A DNA stretch of 64,000 bases from Zelopaecilomyces penicillatus (taxonomy: Eukaryota; Ascomycota; Sordariomycetes; Hypocreales; Pseudodiploosporaceae), in NCBI GenBank assembly GCA_005765155.1, contig VCCP01000007.1:1629501-1693500 (forward strand). Direction: 5' to 3'. The notes below the pieces were generated by a model that saw nothing but the letters and a program-made list of their open reading frames with translations, was not told the origin of the DNA and made no database searches. The position numbers and the translations under genes are program-made. Of the stretch, positions 49,829-59,862 are shown in pieces (the first letter of the stretch is position 1; each line of letters starts with the position of its first letter).

Positions 49829-50114
49829 ACAGGGTGCAAAATAACACAGCCGGGACCACCACCCCGAGGGACTTTAACTGATAAATTTGCTGATATATAT
49901 AAATCTCTGTAAATTTCTAGAGATCTCTAATAATATCCAGAAATCGCTAGAAATCACTAGAAATCGCTAGAAATCGCTAGTAATACCCTAAATCTTTAGT
50001 AATATTTATAAATATATAGCAATCTCAGTGAAGTAGATAATTACCTATCTAATAATATTAGGTATCTTAAATATTCAGGCACTGTTGTATCGGCGGTGTT
50101 TTTTTGCGCCCTGT
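49829..50114. mobile_element. Nested MITE-like element, 286 bp
   Basis: It has imperfect terminal inverted repeats of about 24 bp: ACAGGGTGCAAAATAACACA at the left, and ACAGGGCGCAAAAAAACACC as the reverse complement of the right end. The interior is AT-rich and non-coding. It splits GH55 copy A; the undisturbed copy B shows the uninterrupted sequence, which proves insertion. TA borders the right end and CA the left, compatible with a TA target duplication that has mutated (Tc1/mariner/pogo-like), though this is not certain. Confidence 0.75.
49941..49980 (+). repeat. 10-bp tandem repeat inside the MITE
   Basis: AAATCGCTAG is repeated four times (one copy AAATCACTAG), with exact 10-bp periodicity. 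Confidence 0.9.
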
Positions 50115-50202
50115 TAGTATGGTTACTGTTCCTATTAGGATAAAGATTTTATAGCATGTACCTCCCTGGTTACTGAAAGTCATGTGCTGCTAATTAAACT
50201 CA

Positions 50203-50375
50203 AGGGCCCTGTCTACTCGTTTAAGGCCTCGTATTCCTTTTCCAAGGGAGGTAAAATCTCTGGATTCCACACGCTCCAGACAGCCTTATACAGGAGCCAG
50301 GGCAAAATTCTCTTTATAGATGCAGGTTTATATATCATCATAGGCATGGTCACTGTTCCTATTGAGATAAAGATT
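50203..50375 (+). pseudogene. GH55 gene fragment, copy B
   Basis: It aligns by eye with 55902-55968 and then 56107-56211 of the GH55/nuclease gene, with the same internal deletion junction (GATTCCAC joined to ACGCTCCAG) as copy A. It keeps the CTGTCTACTCGT segment that copy A lost, so neither copy derives from the other. Transitions predominate. It is non-coding. Confidence 0.8.
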
Positions 50376-50580
50376 TTATAGCATACACCTCCCTGGTTAT
50401 CGAAAGTCACATGCCGCCAATTGAACATTAAAACACGTGACATCTGCACCCAGGGAGGTGCACCCTTGTGAAATTCATGTAAATGTATGTAGGTATGTAA
50501 GCATTATGCATGTATTACCCATTAGCAGCTATATTTAGCAGTATTTAGCAGCCATATTCACCTTCACTAGCCACCTTACT

Positions 50581-50666
50581 GCTATAAGGCCTGAAGCTGC
50601 CAACCACACGCGCTATAAGGCCTAAAGCTGCCAACCACACGCACTGTAAGACTTGAAGCTGCTAAC
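50581..50666 (+). repeat. 31-bp minisatellite, about 2.8 copies
   Basis: Unit GCTATAAGGCCTGAAGCTGC followed by CAACCACACGC; copy 2 is nearly identical and copy 3 degenerate. Short GCTGTTGAATG-type repeats follow to about 50748. Confidence 0.85.
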
Positions 50667-51050
50667 TATATAGTATACTGTAAGGTTATTAAATGCGGCT
50701 GTTGAATGCAGCTCTTGAATATGGCTGTTGAATGTGGCTGCTGAATGATACATAATGCTTACATACACACATTTCACAGCGTATACCTCCCTGGGTGTGG
50801 AAAGTCACGTGTGGCTATGCACACCCATAGGCATCCCCCCTTGTCAATATCAGAAAAGGAGACATATTCAAAAGGAGACATGTTCGAGAATGACACCTGT
50901 GCTTCCTATACCAGGTTAGGAGTGGCCAGGGAGGTGCAGGTAGGCATCCCCCGGAGAAACGGCTTGGCGACTAATCAAGTAAATGTACGAAGCAGCATTG
51001 CGGAAGGTGCTAATTAGAGCGCCGCTCTGAGCGTACATCAGCATTTCCAG

Positions 51051-51107
51051 AGTAGCTAGCAATGGCTAACAATATCTAGCAATATCTAGCAATATCTAGC
51101 AATATCT
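51051..51107 (+). repeat. 10-bp tandem repeat next to the LysM stop codon
   Basis: About 5.7 units of AATATCTAGC (earlier units diverged: AGTAGCTAGC, AATGGCTAAC). It ends six bases from the LysM gene stop, so it would lie in that gene's 3' UTR. Composition and period resemble the repeat inside the MITE at 49941. Confidence 0.85.
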
Positions 51108-51112
51108 TGTCT

Positions 51113-52220
51113 CTAATTGCGTCCCGTGCCACACTTCCCAAACTTCGGCTGACATCCCTCGCCGCAGTCTTGGGGAAGCGATCCGCATTTCCCACTCCTG
51201 TTGCAGCAGTTTCCGTAAATGACCTTGCAAGTGTAAGCCTTGGGCCCGCCGCAGGTTCCATCAGTTGAGTTGCCCGTCTGCCACGGCAGATGACCACCAC
51301 CACCGTTTCCTGGATTCTGCTGGGTACAGTCTCCAGACTGACAGACATCTTTACCGCAGAATCCGGGGCCTGAGCCGCATTTGCCCTCGAAACTGCAGCA
51401 GCTGCCCCATTTACCGGCGCATTGGCGGTTGCCGTGTTTGGCACCACAAGTCCCGTCGGTGCTCCAGACTTTGTCGCCTGAGCAGGCGCCTTCCCAACAT
51501 ATACCAGGTGCGCAATCAATCCTATTAGTTTAAGTGACCATTGTTAACATACCATACTGATGATTGTGTACAGAGAGTGATAGGAAAAGAATTGTCAAAG
51601 AATTGGGAGCAGTGGCCATACTCATAGTTGTCACCACAGGTAAATGTTCCGGAATTGCAGCATTGTTTGTCGGTCCCAAGGCACGTTGCGTTGTTATTCC
51701 GAGGTCCACACTTGCCATCAAACGCTCTCAGGGGTTCAATGACTTTTATAAAGACAAAGATGTTAGTTAACCGAATAGTCAAAGTGAAAAAGCACAAAAA
51801 ACCCAAAATCTTTTATGAGTTGACAAGTTAGGGCCATAAGGTACAGGAGGAATGCTCACAACCATCAACACAGTATTTAGTCTTGGGCTGAATATTACTG
51901 CAGTCCTTCTTCAGGTTTGGGTTGATCAAAAAGAACCTCTCCACGTCTATGTCGTGTTTATCCGCCATCTGTGTGCAAGTGTAGTAGTTGACGCTCCCGG
52001 GAGAGGTGTCTTTTTGCCGACAGTTGACCTCGCCGACCTTGGGCGGGGGGGAGTCCTCATCGTCGGCTACCTGAACGGCGAAGTCATGTGACGGATCTCC
52101 CCAAACATACGGCTGGCACTTATCTGCTGCGGCGACTGGTGTGACGAAAACCGAGAGACCAGGCAGTTGGATATTGAAGAGGCCAACAAGGGCGGTGCCA
52201 CGAAGTAATAATTGCTTCAT
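51113..52220 (-). CDS. Secreted LysM protein with three hevein-type chitin-binding modules
   Basis: Probable extracellular chitin-binding protein (LysM plus CBM18). Three exons: 52220-51860, 51742-51622 and 51521-51113; introns are 117 and 100 bp (GT..AG) and the phases close to 296 residues. I start at the ATG at 52220; the frame upstream is open but has no ATG. A signal peptide ends near PVAAA. One LysM domain contains YYTCTQMADKHDIDVERFFL and INPNLKKDC. Three hevein-like modules follow, each beginning DGxCG and carrying the CC pair (CCNSGTFTCGDNYEIDCAPG, WGSCCSFEGKCGSG, NCCNRSGKCGSLPQDCGEG), with a Gly-rich spacer between the second and third. It is divergent from the GH55/nuclease gene across 975 bp, so the two may be co-regulated. 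Comparable LysM genes flank killer-toxin-like chitinases in Trichoderma. Confidence 0.9.
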
Positions 52221-53195
52221 AGCGACTGAGGGTTTCGAGTGGGAAAAGGACAACGAAAAATAGTGTCAAGACACAAAAGATGAGACCACAGAAACTAAAT
52301 CATGTATCAGACACAAATCCAATAAGATGGCAAGTTTTGTTACATCAACAGTCCACGTTCATGTTCATATGGTTTTCTGAATACGCCCAAGTTACTCCCC
52401 ATCTACCTCAGGTATTAATTATACCTACTACACACCTACTAGTAGGTACTACTAGGTAGGTAGATAGTATGCAAGTGTGTATTACCCGAGAAACCCAATA
52501 CAGTAGTAACCCGAGTTCCAGAGCCTTTTTTTTCTCCCCCCAAATCCTTCCGAATAACCCTTGCTATAAGTTGTTGGTTGCTCAACTCCAGGGTCAGCAT
52601 GCAACCTGCACCGCCTGCCGCACTGCATTATACCCACATGGGCCGCATCGTATTACTGGCCATTCCAAAAAGTCCTGGTCCCATTTATCCCTCACCACCA
52701 CCGCTGCGGCTCGAGGGATGGCACCTCCGGAGTCTAGAGGTGAACTAGGATCGGCATCACCCAAAACGTTGCATTCGCTTCAACAACATCGATCAGGACC
52801 AACAATGTTTCCAGGATGTTTTCTGCATCAGGACCCTTGATCCCTTGATCCATTGACCCGTTTGGATATTATTGGTAGATTAGGTGCCTAGTAGGGGCCT
52901 GCCTATTTGTACACGTTCTATGATGATGTGATGGATCATGGGTCTATTCCAGGTCGGCGTAGACCTCTGCACTCGCGTGTTGGTTTTGTCTCATTGGGTT
53001 TCAAGCAAGTTTCTGGGTCAAAGCAAAGCAATATAAGATAGACATAGCTCGGAGAGCAGGTCCTCTCTGTTGAAATGATCTCTAATTGCATGTATCCCCA
53101 GTAACCTTTTTGTGTTGTATATACTTACTTCGCATACCTTTCACGCCTTGTTCTTCATTTTTGAGACCTCTCCATCGAATACGGCAACCGCCATC
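52221..53195. promoter_or_regulatory. Shared divergent promoter region, LysM / GH55-nuclease
   Basis: 975 bp between two divergent start codons. It contains TACCTAC/GTAGGTA-type short inverted repeats (about 52425-52465) and an AATATAAGATA TATA-like site near 53030, about 165 bp before the GH55 ATG. No gene is supported inside. Sharing one region allows joint control of the two secreted proteins. Confidence 0.5.
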
Positions 53196-56100
53196 ATGGC
53201 ACGCCAACCTCTTTCATCACTACGTTTACGTCTCCTACTGTTATGTCTTTCTTTGCCCACCGTTATTTCCCAATATATCCAAACATATGTTGTTCAGAAC
53301 CGGTTCCCCAATGGTCAAGAAGTTCGCTTATGGCGCCCTACGGCCTTGCATAACTGGCAAACTATCATCGATGTTCACCCTTATGCCGTGTGGCTTGAGT
53401 ACAACTGCCACTACATGACAGCTATTTGCCGCAATGTCGATGATTTCTTTGATTCAGAGCGTGGCCAGAAACGCGATATGGACGATACATCGTTTCATAT
53501 GGACTTCAGCACGGCCAAGAGGTCGCCCAGGGGCCGTTCTTCAAACAGACGCAGCCATAGTTGCCCTGCTGGTTGGGTGGGGGCCAATAACTGTCCTCAT
53601 GTAGACCAGGAACCCGTCTGGCGACACGATGGCCAGTGGTGGACGACGGCTTTAGCCCCTCCGCCCGATGGGTTGAACCACGTCCTTGCTCCTCTGCAGG
53701 TTGGCAACAGCATCACAACTTCAGGCGTATACTACACCTGCGATGAGTTCCCTGCCGCCTCTTGGATTGAGGGCGGAGATGGTAGGGGAGTCGTTGGTAA
53801 TGGCCGTCAGGGTGGCGCCTCATTCACACGATGCGCTGGGTTTCGCTGCCGTCCCCGTATCAAGGCCGAACAGAACTGGCAGGCTTTAGCTCATGCACAG
53901 CTGCGCTATGAACTTCTCAGGGTCATTGACCGTCTTAATAAATGGCCTCCAGGAGCAATCGACAAAAAGAAGCAGGTAGCCAGATTCTACCTGCGACTGG
54001 CTGACAAGGCGGATGGAGTCGCTGCACGTGTCATTAGTTATTCCAGTCAGGACCCAGATATTGTCGACCGGGAGAAAACTGTGAGCCAGGCCAAGCGCGA
54101 TAAAAAGATGACACATGAAGAGTTCGGTCGCTGGGCTAATACTGTCACCATGGACGAGTTGGAGAATCTAACAAGCGGAAAGCTGCACCAGCACATGATC
54201 TTTTCCAACGCAAGTATCTCCGAAGTGCAGAACAACGATGATGGCGATGAAGATGAGAGCGACAGAGCCTGGAGCAACATGTTTGAATCTCCATTGGAAG
54301 TTGTTTCCACTGTGACAGACCTTCATCAACGCAACGTGCTCAAAAACCTCTCTAGCCACAGCATCATGAGGAGGACACCTTCTCCTAGTGAGCTGCACCC
54401 CAACCCCATGCGAAGGAGAAACTCTACAGTACCAATTCATGCACCGCTGGTCGGAAATGCCACCCTGTCCACATTGAACAAGGCTCTCAAGCTTGTCGAC
54501 GAGGCCATAGAAGAGTCTAGCAGACTCAATAGCATTCGTCTAGCCAACCCATTGCGCAACAAATATGAGCTGAGGCCTGGCACCGTGACGGGCTCCCTCA
54601 AATCGCGTCAGAAAAAGGACCAGAAGAATGCTCAGTCTTCCTCCATACCTCAGTTGCTCAATATTACAGACGAGATCGCCGCGGCCGCCGCTCTCGTGGC
54701 AGAGGCCGACGCTCAGCAGTATCGTTATAACGTGACGAAGAAGGCCGTGACGGCAGCTGCCGCCGCGATTCAGTCTGGTTCATATTGGATGGAGCATATT
54801 GATCGCAAAGGCACCGTGCCCTGGGGTAATGATGCCAGCTACAAGGTTTTTCGCAACGTGATCGACTATGGTGCGGTTGGTGATGGCGTCACAGACGACA
54901 CCAAGGCCATCAACAAGGCCATGCAGGATGGCAAGCGATGCGGTGAGAAGTGCAACGGCTCGACCACCAAAAACGCAATCGTCTACTTCCCACCTGGCAA
55001 GTATCTCATCTCTACGACGATTGAAATGCCGTTTGGCACCCAAGTTATTGGAGATGTGAGTATATGCACATAATACACATAATGCATCTATGCCACTTAT
55101 TGCATGTGCTTCATCATTTACTTATAAGATAGTATTATATCTAACCTTTATATTACAGGCCAATAACCGACCAACACTCATTGCCTCAAAGCGCTTCATC
55201 GGCCTTGGCGTCCTTTCCACAGACAAGTATACAGGTGGAGGCACAGGCATCGACGGGAAAGACCAAGAATGGTTTGTCAATACAGCCAACTTTTACCGCC
55301 AATTGCGCAACATTCGCATCGACATCACAGACACGCGTGCTTCTCAAAATGTGGCTTGTCTGCACTATCAGGTCGCTCAAGCTACAAGTATCCAAAATGT
55401 TGAGCTGATCGCCAAGCCAGGTACTGGCCAAAGGGGTATCTTTGCTGAAAATGGCAGCGGCGGTGTCATGTCCGACATCACCTTTACTGGGGGTGGATTT
55501 GGAATCTATGGTGGTAATCAACAGTTCACAGCCCAGCGCCTTATTTTTAATGGCTGTGATGTTGGTGTCCAGGTTATCTGGGATTGGGGTTGGGTATGGA
55601 AATCCATTACTATGAAAAATGTCAAAACAGGATTCAAACTCCTTCAAGAGGAAAAGACGACGGGGAAGCGAGACGGCAAGAACTCACCCAATGGCAACAT
55701 TGGTTCAATTTCTGTCATGGACTCAAGCTTTGAGGGCGTGGGTACTGCCATCTTGATCGCACCACCAAACTCCCAACCTGGTACGGGAAGCACAGGTGTC
55801 ATTCTCGAACATGTCTCCTTTTCTAGTGTTGACAAGGCAGTTGCTGACACAAGTGGCGCAACACTTCTGGCGCCGTCAGCCATGGTCGATCACTGGGCCC
55901 TAGGCCCTGTCTACTCGTCCAAGGCTTCGCGTTCCTTTTCCAAGGGAGGCAAAATCTCTGGATTCCACCGCGATACTGGCTTGGTCGATGAAAAAGGAAA
56001 CTACTTTGAGCGGCCCAAGCCCCAATACGAAAACAGTGCCCTGGGCGAGTTTATTCATGTCAAAGACTTTGGGGCCAAAGGCGACGGCGTCACTGACGAT

Positions 56101-58680
56101 ACGGCAGCGCTCCAGACGGCCTTATACGGGAGCCAGGGCAAGATTCTCTTTGTAGATGCAGGTTCATATATCATCACAGGCACGGTCACTGTTCCTGTTG
56201 GGACAAAGATTGTGGGTGAGACTTGGTCACAGCTAGTGGCGTCGGGCAAATACTTTGCAGATGCTCGGTAAGGGCTAAATCTCTCTGCCACTGTAGCTTC
56301 TACGGAGAGCTTTTGCTGACTCCTTGTACAGTAATCCCAAGGTTATGCTCAAGGTTGGCAACATCGACGATGTAGGCTCTGTCGAAATGCAGGACCTTAT
56401 ATTTACCTCACGCGGCCCCGCACCAGGCTTAATATTAGTTGAGTGGAATGTACGCGCAAGCAGCCCCGGCGCGGCTGGTTTATGGGGTAAGCAAACCTCC
56501 TGCTCCCTTGGCTTTTGATCATCTTCTATCTCGGAGTCTTTTGAATGGCTACATGTATTACGCTGATACTACATCTAGACTGTCACGCTCGAATTGGTGG
56601 TGCCACAGGTACAGCATTGACCCCGAAGGAGTGCCCTCCTTCGAAGAGTGGTATCGTCGAGGGTTGCAACGCCGCAAGTTTGATGATGCATATAACATCC
56701 AAGGCGTCAGGATATTTTGAAAACATGTGGCTTTGGGTAGCTGATCATATGATTGAGTTTGCCGCCCTCCTCTAGCAACACATTCGCTCGGCATGCTAAT
56801 ACCACACATAGTGATCCCGATCTGACTGATGCAAATAATGACATGGTAGGCCAATCCTCCTTTATAAATCTATTAAACCACTTTTCTGTCTTGTTGCTAA
56901 TATTACTTGATGCACGCAGGTGCAAAACTCCGTCTATGTAGCCAGAGGTCTCCTCATCGAGAGCCAGTCGCCGGTGTGGCTATACGGCACCTCATCTGAA
57001 CACTCCGTCTTTTATCAGTACAACTTCAACAAAGCAAAGACGGTATTTGCCGGCATGATCCAGACTGAGTCCCCTTACTATCAGCCTACCCCTAAGCCGC
57101 CGGCACCATTTAAAGACGCCGTTGGTGTATTCTCAAGCGACCCGAGCTACAAGTGTGCGGCCAATGACGAGTTTAGCGGCTGCGATGAGTCTTGGGGCGT
57201 TATTATTAAAGGGTCTGAGGACATATTCATTGCCGGCGCCGGGATTTATTCTTGGTTTTCTACGTACACCCAGGATTGTAGTAAGTAGAGCGTCATAACT
57301 CTTCACGCGGCCCCTAAAGACTGCACGCTGATTCTGTACGACATAGTCGACACTCAAACCTGCCAAAAGGTGCTCCTTAAACTTGAGGAAAACTTTACAA
57401 ATGTTCGCATACAAAACCTTATCACCATTGGCGCCAAATATGTTGCTGTCCAAGATGGAAGGGGTATCACTGCCGTTGATAATCTTAATGTTAATACGCA
57501 CCCCAGGTGGTCACAAATCTCCGTTTTTGATGTAAGTCGGAGCGCTGCTGGCTTCGAGGATGCCACCTGGATTGACCCCAAGATTTGGGAAATGGACACA
57601 CCCAGCTTCACCTGCTCAGCGCCCTGCACAGTGAAACTGCCGCCGTGGACAGGGGCCACCAGAGTCGTGGACTATCCTCTTATTACTGTTAGCAGCGGCA
57701 CGTGGACGAGTACCATTACCAGGGCCCCGCTGACAATTACGGATCTGATGTTCAACGCCGTCACCATTCAAGCCGGCGGCAGTTTCAATGGTAAACAAAA
57801 AAGACAAGGCATGGAACCCTTTTATCCCATCCCAGCCACGACACCAGCATGGCCCCAAGTCAAGTATACAGGTCCAGACGGCAAAGAATCCCAGGCCGGC
57901 CCGTCTGTGCCATTCCCGACACCTCCTCCCTCTATTGGACCCAACTCTAAACCGCCTACATCAGGCCGCTGGCCCCAGAAAAGGGTTCAGCCCGTTTCGG
58001 GCACCGATACTTCTCCTTGGGTACCTAGATGTTCCTTCAACGACTTCAACTGCTACCAACAGCCGTGGCAGTACGGCCAAGCACCGTTTGGCGGCACTGA
58101 GGGCGATGGCAATGACGGCGACAACTGGGACGGCATGGATATCCCCGATGAAGAAATAGTCACATGTCCGGTTTTACCATCCACAACAACCACTGCTACG
58201 CCAACTACCTCAACATTGCCGACGCCCAAGCCCTCACTTCGTGACGGCGACCCTCGCTTCAACTCTCGTCACTGTTACAAATCAGGATACGGTGCCAAAC
58301 ACGTTCGCATGGACAATGCTATCGCGTCATACTGCAACCAACTATATTCTAAAGGGTCTGTTCTCGAGGCGCCCTTTTCTTACCAGTTCAAGTTTCCGTT
58401 TTCAGGGGATCCTTGGCCATTAGTTGTCGTCATCAGCCTGACTGTTTTGGAAAAGTGTTCGTGGATCAACAGATCGCCGTCTTTGGCGAGATCCGCGGAT
58501 GAGTTTGGGAACAGCACCAGTCTCGAAATTCGGGGCTCCCAAGAGGGAAAAGAGCTATGTTCTAGGTACTTGCATGCCATTATCGACAGCTGTGACTGCT
58601 CTGGTGTGGATAACAAGCATGGCGGGACTTTGGAGAACGACTGTTATGAGTGGAGGATTGATCCCAATACAGATTGGTAG
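53196..58680 (+). CDS. Secreted fusion: NucA/NucB-like nuclease domain + GH55 beta-1,3-glucanase + Cys-rich C-terminus
   Basis: Seven exons: 53196-55055, 55159-56267, 56332-56486, 56579-56756, 56812-56845, 56920-57280 and 57347-58680; phases close to 1,676 residues. The start is the first ATG (53196), which opens a signal peptide (LRLLLLCLSLPTVIS). Residues about 125-290 hold CPAGW, RHDGQWWTTAL and, at 182-194, CDEFPAASWIEGG, the signature I know from the NucA/NucB nuclease family, then AEQNWQALAHAQL. A long helical, charged region follows. Residues about 545-1365 form GH55, with its paired pectate-lyase-3 halves (YGAVGDGVTDD near 555, FGAKGDGVTDD near 920) and HARIGG. KR sites (about 92, 107, 1383, 1443) bracket the enzyme. 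A Pro-rich linker leads to a Cys domain (1529-1676, DSCDCSG..CYEWRIDP). Intron 4 starts with the weak site GTTTGC. Nuclease activity is inferred. Confidence 0.85.
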
Positions 58681-59862
58681 TTTGATGGAGGAAAAACAAC
58701 ACACACACAACACCCACAGGACTTAGAGGGTGATACAGGGTAGCGCGTATTCTCAAGCGTAATACACAAGATGGAAATGGGCAAGAAAAGCCACGAAGCG
58801 GTGATGCTTAAAAATGGATATGAGGGATCAATTGATCATCCCATAATTGATCCAGGAAGCAACTGGAAGTACTCCAATTGTATACTGGGAATTCACTGGG
58901 ATTTTCAAGAAGATAGGGGGGAAAGCTCTGTATTCGATGATGCTCTAAAAATGATCTGGGCATGACCTTTCTACTTATACAGGATAACCTCCCAAGGCCG
59001 TAGCTAGCCTAGCTATGCCTTAGTCATCAATAAAAGAGAGGGGTGTGTTCAACCCGCTCATCAAAGTAGGCTTTTAAAACTTTATGTCATCAAGTAGATT
59101 GTAATACGTAGAGAATTATTCCATTGCTTTGTTATAATGAAGAATGAAGATTATGATTATTCTCGATTTGAACTTTTGCAGATTGTACAGAGAAGAAACT
59201 ATAGCTATCAAGCAGAATGTGTAACAAAGAGCGAAGTTACGACAGTAGACTCTTCCTTGATCGTGTTGATGATACCCAGGTATTGATGGGTTGTCTTGCT
59301 CGGAACACTTTATATTGAAATATGCTATAGTTTCAGCTATACCAAGCCGGAGCAGGTTACGTTAGGTCAGGTGCTTATCTGAGATATCTTTTTCCTTGCC
59401 CGGCCTACCCCTTGAGCTATTTTTATAAGGATATTGCGCTTCCAGCTATATTCACAATAATGTCCACTCAATGTGTCATTATCTAGTGATGGCTCATGAC
59501 CATAGCCATCGCTCCTACAAGAAATATGTCTGGGATCATCATCATGGTTTATAATATTGTTTAAATGCTTCCTTCCGAAAAAAATAATATTTAGAATATA
59601 ATTAAATTAAAGTATAATACTATAATATACTTTATATAATCAAACAACAAAAATCAAGAGTTTTTTCAGTGGATCCCCCGCCAGTAGTGATCGGGTAACC
59701 CCTGTTATAAAAATAATATCCTAGCGCGGGGCTCAACCTGACCCCCTGGTACGGCACGAATAGCCAGAACTTGGAGGCAAGCTTAGGTATTCCCCGTGTC
59801 TCCTGGAATGTCCCCAGGACACAACAACACCAACAACCCGCACCCCATCTCGCCAATTCGCC
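58681..59862. other. Spacer closing the accessory island
   Basis: This lies between the GH55 fusion gene and erg28. It includes a near-palindrome around GGATCAATTGATCATCCC (about 58826-58850) and a very AT-rich block at about 59575-59645. No gene is supported. The last 100 bp should hold the erg28 promoter. Confidence 0.5.

Larger units (their letters stand above)
49686..50148 (+). pseudogene. GH55 gene fragment, copy A (interrupted by a MITE)
   Basis: 49686-49828 and 50115-50148 align by eye with parts of exon 2 of the GH55/nuclease gene: 55886-55900, 55921-55968, then 56107 to about 56210. Compared with that gene it lacks about 20 bp (55901-55920) and about 137 bp (roughly 55970-56106), and it is cut by a 286-bp insertion. 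Differences are mostly C-to-T and G-to-A transitions. It is non-coding. Confidence 0.8.
50159..50815 (+). repeat. Three direct copies of a 32-bp motif
   Basis: At 50159-50190, 50387-50418 and 50784-50815 a motif starts (T)ACCTCCCTGG, continues with a variable four to six bases, and ends AAAGTCAYRTG. The first two copies flank GH55 copy B, suggesting that a unit (GH55 fragment plus motif) was duplicated in tandem. The motif also shares ACCTCCCTG with the terminal inverted repeats of the surrounding element. Confidence 0.75.
49636..50953. mobile_element. Putative 1.3-kb TIR element carrying GH55 gene fragments
   Basis: The left end reads GGGATACCTACCTGCACCTCC and continues CTG; the right end, reverse-complemented, repeats this over about 24 bp with one or two mismatches. 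The block is flanked by a perfect 8-bp direct repeat, GAGAAACG (49628-49635 and 50954-50961), as expected for a target-site duplication of hAT-like size. No transposase frame is inside, so it would be non-autonomous. The interior holds two decayed GH55 fragments, a nested MITE, a 31-bp minisatellite and three direct copies of an ACCTCCCTGG..AAAGTCA motif. Just inside the left end is an inverted copy of that end (CCAGGGAGGTACAGGTA), suggesting nested or rearranged termini. Confidence 0.6.

Noticed and set aside
49941..49980. Regularly spaced repeats as a CRISPR-like array
   Set aside because: The units are contiguous 10-bp tandem copies without spacers, and this is a eukaryotic nuclear sequence.
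53112..53195. Upstream extension of the GH55 fusion to a GTG codon
   Set aside because: It would bury the signal peptide 28 residues inside the protein; the ATG at 53196 places it at the N-terminus.
58771..58965. 64-codon frame after the GH55 fusion gene
   Set aside because: Short, no signal peptide or recognisable domain, and overlaps a near-palindrome; not supported as a gene.
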